From Enterocloster asparagiformis (GTDB lineage: Bacteria > Bacillota > Clostridia > Lachnospirales > Lachnospiraceae), in the NCBI GenBank assembly GCA_018380885.1, contig JAGZSY010000015.1:1-64000 (forward strand): 64,000 nt of DNA. The letters are read 5' to 3'. How positions within the stretch are numbered: position 1 is the first letter of the stretch; each line of letters starts with the position of its first letter. The notes beneath the pieces were generated by a model. The model was not told where the DNA came from. It made no database searches and saw nothing but the letters and a program-made list of their open reading frames with translations. Below are positions 53,179-59,808 of the stretch, piece by piece. A program made the position numbers and the translations under genes.

Positions 53179-56070
53179 ATGGATGCATTACACAACAATC
53201 CCGGGAACAGCAATGCGGATTCGCGGTTACTCAAAATAGCCGCCCTAGTCAAGCAGGGCGACGCACAGGCATTTGAAGAATTATACAGGCTGACCTACAA
53301 ATACGCTTATTTTCATGCAAAATCCATTCTGCACGATGACGACGAGGCGTGGGATTTGGTGCAGGAGACGTATATCGCCGTGTATCAGCATATTGACAGC
53401 CTGAGAGAGGAGCGCTATGTGAAATCCTGGATTTCCGGGATTATCTTTAATCTCGGCATGAAACGACTCCGGAAAAAGCGCGATCTGCTGCTGGACGAGG
53501 ACAAGGATTTTCTGTTCGAGGCCGTAGAGGACGGAAGCATCGGCACCTCCCCGGAAAAAGCACTCGATTCCAAGGAGACCTCCGCCATTGTGCGGGAGGT
53601 GATCGACCAACTCCCGGCTTTGCAGAAAGCAGCCGTAATCGCATACTATTTTGACGAAAAAACCGTAGCGGTCATCGCGGAGGAAGCGATGTGCAGCGAA
53701 AATACCATCAAAAGCAGGCTGAACTACGCGCGCAAAGCCATGAAGGACAGCATCCAGAAAAAGGAACGCCAGATGGGCGTCAAGCTGCACGCTGTCACCG
53801 GGCCCATTATTGTGTTTGTTTTAAGAGATATGTTCAACAGCATGATCGTATCCGGGCAGAAGGCCCGGTATACCTGGATAGGGATACGCAAATCTCTGGG
53901 GCTGGCCGGATTGGCGGCCCAGGCCGCCGGCGCAGGGACCGCAGGAGGTGTGGGGAATACCACTGCTGCTGCCGGTGCAGGCAGCAACGCAAGCGCCGGA
54001 GGTGCGGGGAATACCTCTACCGCCGCGTCCGAAGGCGCGGGTAGCTCTACCGCAACCGGCGCGGCCGGGAGCCCGGGGAATGCAGTCCCTGCCGCCGCGT
54101 CCGAAGGCGCGGGTAGCTCCGCCGCAACCACCGCGGCCGGGAGCCCGGGGAATGCAGTCCCTGCCGGCACATCCGAAGGCGCGGGTAGCTCCGCCGCAAC
54201 CACCGCGGCCGGGAGCCCGGGGAATGCCGCCGCTGCCGGAAGCTCGGGTAGTGCCGCCGCTGCCGGAGGTACAGGTAGTGCCGCTGCAACCACCGCTGCT
54301 GCGGGGACGGTCTCCGCGGCTGGGGCAGCCGGCAAAGCGGGGGCCGCCTCCCTTCTCTTCGGCGCAGTAAAGGTGAAAACCGCCGTTATCATACTGACCG
54401 CCTGCCTGGCAACAGGGGGAGCGGCCGGGGTCGCCATCGGCAAGGGAATGATCGCTTCGAGCCACCGGACATCCGCCGAGAAAGCATACGGCGATGAGGG
54501 CTCCCCCGACTTCACAGACGCGGCGGACGTTTTACCCGCGGCCACGGGCGCGTCAATAGAAGCAACTGTTCCGTCTGACGCGGCCGATCCTGCCGTCGAT
54601 ATGTCCGACGGGTGGAAAACTTTGGAAAATGGCCGTGGGTATGTGGAAAACGGCGCGTACATCCGCCATACCTGGAAGGAAATTGAGGGAGAACTCTACT
54701 ATTTTGACCGGAACGGCCGGATGGCGGACCAGGAGATATCCCTGGGAAGGCAGACATTTTCCTTTGACGCGGACGGCCATCTGACAGGAATCCGCGCCGC
54801 AGACAGCGGGACGGAATGCACCGTGTACTGCGACGAGGATATCCGCTACAGCCTGGACAATGGCCACCTGCTCCGGGAATCTCCCGAAGCCGGCGCACAA
54901 ACCATTTATGAGGGCGCAAACCCCTTAATCAGCTTTACGATTTCGGATAATACCGCATTCTGTTTTTCCGCAAAAACGCTGCTTCTCATTGACGTGACCG
55001 ACGGAAGTATTTTAAACGATTACTCCGTGGCCTCCCTGGGGATTTCCGCACCGCTGAGCATCTGTCTTTCGGACTCCGCGCTTTATCTGAGCACCTTGGA
55101 TTCCGACGGAGCGGAGGGATATCTCACGGAGTTTACAAACCTTGTCAGTCCTCCCAACGGATATGGATCAGATTCGTCAAAGGATTACAAGTGGGAAAAT
55201 GTGAATTATGCCTCCGGCTACTCACCGGAATTTTACAAGCTTCAAGCGGCCAATGAGGCAATTTATTATCTCCGCAGCAACCGTTATCCCACCGTGTCCG
55301 GCGTCCAGTCCTCCGGTTATAAGCTATGCCGCAGCTCGAATTCTCAAAGCACCGTGCTGATGGATGAGAATATAGACGAGTTTTTTATCTACAACGACAC
55401 GCTTTACTACATGGCCAACAGCGCGCTGAAAAAAAAGAGCCTCTCCCAGATGGCCGCAGCAACCGCAGACCGGAATCAAAAGGCTTTGGCGGCATACCGG
55501 GAACGGCTGACGGAATATGCAAAAATCCCTGTGGAGACAGGCAGTGACCAGCCGTCCTCCCCTACCAGCTTTAATGTGGTTGATTTGAATCAGGACGGTG
55601 TCTTTGAAGTTTTGGTGGAGCGCGGCAACTACTTCGCCACCTCCTACTGTGAATTGTTGTACTATACCGATCACCTGGAACAAGCGGACCTGTCCCAAAG
55701 CTGCAGAACCGTCGACGAGGAAAACGGCCTTATCATATCGTCCTACTGCCATCAGAACTTTGATTGCACAGTCTATCATTTTGACGGAACCGGGGTAACG
55801 CAGGTGGCAAGCATTATTCTCTCGCCCGAGATTTCGGTTTACGAAAGCGAAAGCGCCGCTGTTGACGAGGTGAACAGGGGATTAGCAGACTTAAAGCGAT
55901 GGGAATTCGGGGCCGGTGAACTCACCGGTTTGGAGTTGAGCGAAACCGCCTTTGACCTGGCGTTCTCAGGAGATGGCGCCCGCAGCGGAAGTGTTCCCTC
56001 CTCGCTCTGGGCGTTTGCACAGGATTTTTTAAGCCCGGTGCTCTCACCTTCGGAAGAGCCGGCCGAGTAA
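53179..56070 (+). CDS. Membrane-tethered ECF sigma factor with extracytoplasmic cell-wall-repeat domain
   Basis: 963 residues. Residues 26-95 are sigma region 2 (AFEELYRLTYKYAYFHAKSI, DEAWDLVQETYIAVYQ); about 135-195 are sigma region 4 (VIDQLPALQKAAVIAYYFDE, IAEEAMCSENTIKSRLNYAR). Then come about 150 residues of Gly/Ala/Ser repeats (241-390), one membrane helix (about 399-422, VKTAVIILTACLATGGAAGVAI), and about 540 residues outside. The outer part begins with cell-wall-binding units (GELYYFDRNGRMADQEI, RQTFSFDADGHLTGI) and goes on with a propeller-like region (ISFTISDNTAFCFSAKTLLL, KLCRSSNSQSTVLMDENIDEFF). AGGAGAAGGAA precedes the ATG. No separate anti-sigma gene is adjacent. Confidence 0.85.
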   Translation: MDALHNNPGNSNADSRLLKIAALVKQGDAQAFEELYRLTYKYAYFHAKSILHDDDEAWDLVQETYIAVYQHIDSLREERYVKSWISGIIFNLGMKRLRKKRDLLLDEDKDFLFEAVEDGSIGTSPEKALDSKETSAIVREVIDQLPALQKAAVIAYYFDEKTVAVIAEEAMCSENTIKSRLNYARKAMKDSIQKKERQMGVKLHAVTGPIIVFVLRDMFNSMIVSGQKARYTWIGIRKSLGLAGLAAQAAGAGTAGGVGNTTAAAGAGSNASAGGAGNTSTAASEGAGSSTATGAAGSPGNAVPAAASEGAGSSAATTAAGSPGNAVPAGTSEGAGSSAATTAAGSPGNAAAAGSSGSAAAAGGTGSAAATTAAAGTVSAAGAAGKAGAASLLFGAVKVKTAVIILTACLATGGAAGVAIGKGMIASSHRTSAEKAYGDEGSPDFTDAADVLPAATGASIEATVPSDAADPAVDMSDGWKTLENGRGYVENGAYIRHTWKEIEGELYYFDRNGRMADQEISLGRQTFSFDADGHLTGIRAADSGTECTVYCDEDIRYSLDNGHLLRESPEAGAQTIYEGANPLISFTISDNTAFCFSAKTLLLIDVTDGSILNDYSVASLGISAPLSICLSDSALYLSTLDSDGAEGYLTEFTNLVSPPNGYGSDSSKDYKWENVNYASGYSPEFYKLQAANEAIYYLRSNRYPTVSGVQSSGYKLCRSSNSQSTVLMDENIDEFFIYNDTLYYMANSALKKKSLSQMAAATADRNQKALAAYRERLTEYAKIPVETGSDQPSSPTSFNVVDLNQDGVFEVLVERGNYFATSYCELLYYTDHLEQADLSQSCRTVDEENGLIISSYCHQNFDCTVYHFDGTGVTQVASIILSPEISVYESESAAVDEVNRGLADLKRWEFGAGELTGLELSETAFDLAFSGDGARSGSVPSSLWAFAQDFLSPVLSPSEEPAE
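54031..54246 (+). repeat. 72-bp in-frame tandem repeat in the sigma-fusion linker
   Basis: Units starting GAAGGCGCGGGTAGCTC at 54031, 54103 and 54175 (period 72 bp, 24 codons). They code for EGAGSSAATTAAGSPGNAVP and variants. The third copy diverges at its end. The repeats lengthen the flexible linker between sigma region 4 and the membrane helix. Confidence 0.88.
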
Positions 56071-56153
56071 AATGCCGGCCCGCGATGGATTGGCGCCTGC
56101 CCGGATATCATATGCAGCCCCGGGCAGGATACACACCCAAGGCCCGCCGGTCT

Positions 56154-56495
56154 TTATCCCCGGCGGTGTCTGATGTAGGTCTGAATCATGTCCAGGATAA
56201 ACCGCTGTTCCTCCTCGGACAACTCCTTGGCCGACATATAGATCTCCGATAAAACCTTGGCGCTGCGCCCGTTTTCCCCGCTGTCGTCCATGGGGCCGCC
56301 GCCGTGCAGCAGCCACTGCCGGTTAATTTTCAGCGCGTCGCAGATGGCGTTTATCACCAGCGGCTGCGGCTCCAAAACCTTGTCGTGTTCAATATTGGTG
56401 ATAACCCCCCGCGAGGCGCCGATTTTTTCCGCCAGCATCTCCTGGGACATCCCCCGGGCCTTTCTGGCTTCTTTTAAACGCAAACCGATACTCAA
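56154..56495 (-). CDS. XRE family transcriptional regulator
   Basis: 113 residues from a TTG start at 56495. The HTH is LRLKEARKARGMSQEMLAEKIGASRGVITNIEHDK (residues about 5-40), with INRQWLLHGGGPMDD after it, a pattern of XRE repressors, and a helical C-terminus (LSEEEQRFILDMIQTYIRHRRG). The GTG at 56504 lies only 1 nt from AGGAGG, so TTG (10 nt away) is preferred. A promoter with an overlapping inverted repeat lies upstream, suggesting self-repression. It is alone, with no phage genes. Confidence 0.86.
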   Translation of the reverse strand: MSIGLRLKEARKARGMSQEMLAEKIGASRGVITNIEHDKVLEPQPLVINAICDALKINRQWLLHGGGPMDDSGENGRSAKVLSEIYMSAKELSEEEQRFILDMIQTYIRHRRG

Positions 56496-56521
56496 AATGA
56501 CCACACCTCCTCAATACCGGA

Positions 56522-56558
56522 AGTGTATCACGGCAAATTCGTATTGTCAATACAATAC
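56522..56558 (-). promoter_or_regulatory. XRE gene promoter with overlapping operator
   Basis: Minus-strand -35 TTGACA (56545-56550), 17-bp spacer, -10 TACACT (56522-56527). The -35 is covered by GTATTGTCAATAC (56541-56553), an inverted repeat GTATT-N3-AATAC, extended to GTATTGT-N4-ACAATAC (56541-56558). A further AATAC-T-GTATT dyad follows. Confidence 0.78.
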
Positions 56559-56652
56559 TGTATTCTGAATCCAATTGTTTTGAATTGACATTACCATCCG
56601 CTTTGTGTCCCACATTGCGTTTTTTAGAATATTGCCCATGAACAGTAACAAA

Positions 56653-56694
56653 TTGACAATTCTATTTTTATATGCTAAAATGTATTTACAATAC
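56653..56694 (+). promoter_or_regulatory. Promoter and operator of the small-protein/cell-wall-protein unit
   Basis: -35 TTGACA (56653-56658), 17-bp spacer, -10 TAAAAT (56676-56681), with GTATTTACAATAC (56682-56694) directly after the -10. This inverted repeat has the same GTATT-N3-AATAC form as the site in the XRE promoter, so the XRE protein probably controls both directions. Confidence 0.75.
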
Positions 56695-56749
56695 AATTTT
56701 ATCGTCATTATAGTATTATAAAAACATTTCCAGGAGGGGATATACCCAT

Positions 56750-56947
56750 ATGACCCGAGATACAAAGTTAGCCGACGAGATCCTGACGCTTGCGAGCGCA
56801 ACCTCATTGGACTATCAGGAACATGTTTTAGATGTCGTGAAGGCGATGAACTTTACCCGGAACGTGGTGCGGAAGGAATTTGAAGACCGTGAACATTTTC
56901 CTGAAGTCACTAAAACCTGCAGCCAGGATCCCGGTACTAATAAGTGA
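56750..56947 (+). CDS. Small protein of unknown function
   Basis: 65 residues, starting MTRDTKLADEILTLASATSLD. Mostly helical and charged, with no signal peptide or membrane helix. It has a strong AGGAGGGG site 10 bp before the ATG and a consensus promoter 70 bp upstream, which is why I take it as real. The next gene, a secreted cell-wall-repeat protein, begins 62 bp later. No family is recognised. Confidence 0.65.
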   Translation: MTRDTKLADEILTLASATSLDYQEHVLDVVKAMNFTRNVVRKEFEDREHFPEVTKTCSQDPGTNK

Positions 56948-57009
56948 GACTGAAAGGCTGCGGCTAAGCCGGCAGCCCAAACTAAAAAAATAATCAAAGG
57001 AGATTCATC

Positions 57010-57771
57010 ATGAAGAAACAGTTTAAGAAATTGACAGCCGCCTCCCTGGCCCTCACCGCCTCCCTCGCGCTTGCCTTCCCCTCCTACGCCGCCGGATGGG
57101 TGCAAAGCCCTCAGGGCTGGTGGTGGAGCGATGAGGTAAACGGTTCCCCGGCCAGCTGCTGGCGCTGGCTGGACGGGAACGGGGACGGCTGGGCCGAGTG
57201 CTATTATTTTGATTCCAACGGTTATATGGCCCAAAACACCACAACCCCCGACAATTACCAGGTGGACGCCAACGGGGCCTGGATCGTAAACGGCGTTGTC
57301 CAGAGAATCAGCCAGACGCCGGCGGGGCAGAACAAGGAAGAGAACGAATTGCCTGATGTGTGGCTGGACGAAACTGAGGTGACCCCCCAGCGCCGCTTTA
57401 TCGAAACCAAAAAGGTGACCTTGGACGGCAGAAACAAAACCTTCAATCTCTCCGACGGATCTTCCGTGTTTTGGAGCGAATACTTTTCCATAAACGGTTA
57501 CGATGGTTTTATCAAAATGAATGTGCGAAAAACTGCTGACTTCCACCCTGAAACTCTGGTTGCCACCATCTTGTGTATGGACGGAACATTGACCATCTAC
57601 GGCGATGATGATGAGGTGCTGGAATCCTTCGACGGCAGCTACAGCGATCCCCTTCAGGAGATAGAGGTGGATATCAGTGATCAGAGCATAATCACTCTCA
57701 AGACCAGCAGCGGCCCCCACTATGTATACTTTAAATATCTGCATCTGGAGGGGAAGGAGCTCTATCACTAA
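57010..57771 (+). CDS. Secreted protein with N-terminal cell-wall-binding repeats
   Basis: 253 residues. Signal peptide 1-27 (LTAASLALTASLALAFPSYAA). Residues 28-90 are cell-wall-binding units (GWVQSPQGWWWSDEV, CYYFDSNGYMAQNTTTPDNYQVDANGAWI). Residues about 125-253 form a beta-rich domain (KKVTLDGRNKTFNLSDGS ... LVATILCMDGTLTIYGDDDEVLESFDG ... HYVYFKYLHLEGKE) whose length and pattern recall NPCBM-type galactose-binding modules; this is a guess. Good AAAGGAG site. Confidence 0.8.
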   Translation: MKKQFKKLTAASLALTASLALAFPSYAAGWVQSPQGWWWSDEVNGSPASCWRWLDGNGDGWAECYYFDSNGYMAQNTTTPDNYQVDANGAWIVNGVVQRISQTPAGQNKEENELPDVWLDETEVTPQRRFIETKKVTLDGRNKTFNLSDGSSVFWSEYFSINGYDGFIKMNVRKTADFHPETLVATILCMDGTLTIYGDDDEVLESFDGSYSDPLQEIEVDISDQSIITLKTSSGPHYVYFKYLHLEGKELYH

Positions 57772-57802
57772 ACCCACATCTGCCAAAAAATATGTACCCA
57801 AC

Positions 57803-57844
57803 GCGGCCCCGGCGTCTTACGCTCCGGGGCCGCGGCCCCGTTTT
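57803..57844 (+). terminator. Terminator after the second cell-wall-repeat gene
   Basis: Stem GCGGCCCCGG / CCGGGGCCGC with an 11-nt loop; TTTT follows after 7 bp. Confidence 0.65.
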
Positions 57845-57878
57845 GCAGACGCTTTTAAGGCTGCTTTGCCGAAATCAC

Positions 57879-57909
57879 TTGACTTTATACCCGGTACATA
57901 GTTTATACT
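57879..57909 (+). promoter_or_regulatory. yitT promoter with 19-bp spacer
   Basis: -35 TTGACT (57879-57884), 19-bp spacer, -10 TATACT (57904-57909). A weak dyad (ACTTTATA ... TACATAGT, 6 of 8 positions pair) lies in the spacer, so MerR-family control is possible; a MerR gene is convergent at 58818-59633. Confidence 0.55.
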
Positions 57910-57967
57910 ATAGCCATGGCCCGGGACCTGACAATCAATGCAATATAAAAAGAAACGGGGTTTTATT

Positions 57968-58642
57968 ATGAAGCAGCTGAACAAAATCATGCTGCAACTG
58001 TTACAGGAAACAAAGCAAACATTTACCCGGAAAACAATCATTTCAATTCTTCTGGGTACAGCCATCACCTCATTCGGCATTTACAATGTCCACCGCCAGA
58101 CCGGCATCACGGAGGGCGGGATTCTGGGGCTGCTGTTGCTGTGCAACTATTGGTTCGGAATATCGTCTTCCCTTTTATCTCCCATACTGGACGGAATCAG
58201 CTATGTGTTCGGGTTCAAATACCTGGGCAAGGAGTTTTTAAAAACGTCGATTTTTGCGACCTTCAGCCTGGCCGCCTTTTTCCGGTTATGGGAAATGTTC
58301 CCGCCGCTGCTCCCCAGTCTGCAAAATACGCCCCTTCTGGCGGCCGTTATCGGCGGACTCTTTATCGGCGTCGGCTGTGGACTGGTGGTGCGCCAGGGAG
58401 CCTCCTGCGGAGGGGACGACGCCCTGGCTCTGGTGATCTCCAGGCTGACACCGCTTAAGATCAGTCAGGCGTACCTGTTCACAGACATTACGGTGCTCGC
58501 GCTGTCGCTCTCTTATATTCCGGTCCGCCGCATCGTTTACTCTCTGGTGACGGTGACCATCTCATCCTATCTGATCGACATTGTCACCACCTTTGGCAAG
58601 GACAAGGACGAAAAACCAAACAGTGAGGCCGTGCCCGAATAA
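57968..58642 (+). CDS. YitT family membrane protein
   Basis: 224 residues, five to six hydrophobic segments. Typical stretches are AITSFGIYNVHRQTGITEGGILGLLLL, IGVGCGLVVRQGASCGGDDALAL and LTPLKISQAYLFTDI. It looks like a short YitT protein without the C-terminal cytoplasmic domain (DUF2179) that many members have. The start at 57968 follows a GGGG site. Function of YitT proteins is unknown. Confidence 0.83.
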   Translation: MKQLNKIMLQLLQETKQTFTRKTIISILLGTAITSFGIYNVHRQTGITEGGILGLLLLCNYWFGISSSLLSPILDGISYVFGFKYLGKEFLKTSIFATFSLAAFFRLWEMFPPLLPSLQNTPLLAAVIGGLFIGVGCGLVVRQGASCGGDDALALVISRLTPLKISQAYLFTDITVLALSLSYIPVRRIVYSLVTVTISSYLIDIVTTFGKDKDEKPNSEAVPE

Positions 58643-58671
58643 CAGACGCCCGTATGAGCGTGAACTTCACA

Positions 58672-58731
58672 GAGGCCGGCGCGCCGGAACCATGCTTGTC
58701 AAACAGGCATATTTCCCGGCGCGCCGGCCTC
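58672..58731. terminator. Large bidirectional hairpin terminator
   Basis: Perfect 16-bp arms GAGGCCGGCGCGCCGG / CCGGCGCGCCGGCCTC around a 28-nt loop. Each arm is itself partly self-complementary. It lies between convergent yitT and merR genes; the T run on the plus strand is short. Confidence 0.65.
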
Positions 58732-58817
58732 CATTTTCCAATCATACCATATAGAACGCCTGGCTAAACGCAGCTTATTATTCCGCGCACCGGCATCATA
58801 TGTATGACGATTCCGTT

Positions 58818-59633
58818 TCAGCCCTCTTTTGTTTCAAGAGGAAGATACAGCTCCAGACAATAGGTGGTCGTATCCTTTTTGAAAAAGGATATCATGTTGT
58901 TTGAGTAAATCCGCCGGCCGGGCTTCATTCCCAGGCGCCGGCCCCATTCTGCCATCCACTGGTATACCGACGGGTCCGGCAGCGCCTGCGCGGACTCCAC
59001 AACTGAATAGATACAGTCCACTTCCTGCGTGGTCTGCTTCGCCGACAGGTCGATCCCGGCGTCCAGATACGGCTCTATGCCGCGATAGAGCAGCAGATTG
59101 GTCCCCTCCTGGATCAGCCCCTTCTCCGGCTCGTAGGTAAGGATATTGTAAAAATAGGTCATATCCAGTCCCGCCGCGCTGGAGGAAAGCCGGAACCACT
59201 CTTTAAGCCCCTCCTGCAGAGACTGGCACCAGCCCATGATATAGGCCGACGGGAAACGCTTGACCTGGCAGACGTTCAGACAGTTCTCCGCACTCTCCAA
59301 GTCCCGCTCTACCAGCTTAAGCCTGGTGACCGCCTGCTGATGGCTCCACATCTTGGCCCTCTCCTCTGCGATCCTCTGCCGCGTCCTAACCTTTAAATTC
59401 GACTTGGAGGTTCCCTCCCACACCAAACCCTCGATCTCCTCAAGGCTGGTGTTCATCTTGCGCTGATACAGCACATACATCAACTTGTATATATCATTTT
59501 CCGAGTAATACCGATAGCCGTTTTCCTTCTTCCGCGCCACCAGCACGCCCTTTTTCTCATAAAAGCGCAGGGCGTCCCGGCTCAGCCCGACTAAATCGGC
59601 CACATCCCCAATCCGGTACTCTTGTCCTTCCAT
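58818..59633 (-). CDS. MerR family transcriptional regulator with large effector domain
   Basis: 271 residues. MerR helix-turn-helix at residues 5-75 (YRIGDVADLVGLSRDALRFYEKKGVL, NGYRYYSENDIYKLMYVL), a coiled-coil dimerisation helix (about 80-125), and a C-terminal domain of about 145 residues (FPSAYIMGWCQSLQEGLKEWF ... RIYSNNMISFFKKDTTTYCLELYLPL) that resembles GyrI-like small-molecule-binding domains. It could act at the 19-bp-spacer promoters at 57879-57909 or 51460-51490. Confidence 0.88.
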   Translation of the reverse strand: MEGQEYRIGDVADLVGLSRDALRFYEKKGVLVARKKENGYRYYSENDIYKLMYVLYQRKMNTSLEEIEGLVWEGTSKSNLKVRTRQRIAEERAKMWSHQQAVTRLKLVERDLESAENCLNVCQVKRFPSAYIMGWCQSLQEGLKEWFRLSSSAAGLDMTYFYNILTYEPEKGLIQEGTNLLLYRGIEPYLDAGIDLSAKQTTQEVDCIYSVVESAQALPDPSVYQWMAEWGRRLGMKPGRRIYSNNMISFFKKDTTTYCLELYLPLETKEG

Positions 59634-59668
59634 ACAGCACCATCCTTTAAGCCTATAAATTCATACTA

Positions 59669-59697
59669 AATATAAAGGCTGCCGCGATTTTTTTCAA
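59669..59697 (-). promoter_or_regulatory. merR promoter
   Basis: Minus-strand -35 TTGAAA (59692-59697), 17-bp spacer, -10 TATATT (59669-59674). Confidence 0.65.
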
Positions 59698-59808
59698 TGC
59701 CCCGCGGGATAATGCAAGAGAACCGTAATAAAATTGTAAACGCGGCGGGCTATAATTTTCAGACAAACCCCAGCCGCGCCTGCCGTCCCAGGGGTTCTTC
59801 TTTCCACT

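Noticed and set aside
53724..54662. 312-codon minus-strand Pro/Ala-rich frame
   Set aside because: Shadow of the Gly/Ala/Ser repeats in the sigma-fusion linker on the opposite strand.
56154..56495. XRE gene as a sign of a prophage or integrated element
   Set aside because: No integrase, structural, lysis or excision genes lie around it, and neighbours are envelope genes.
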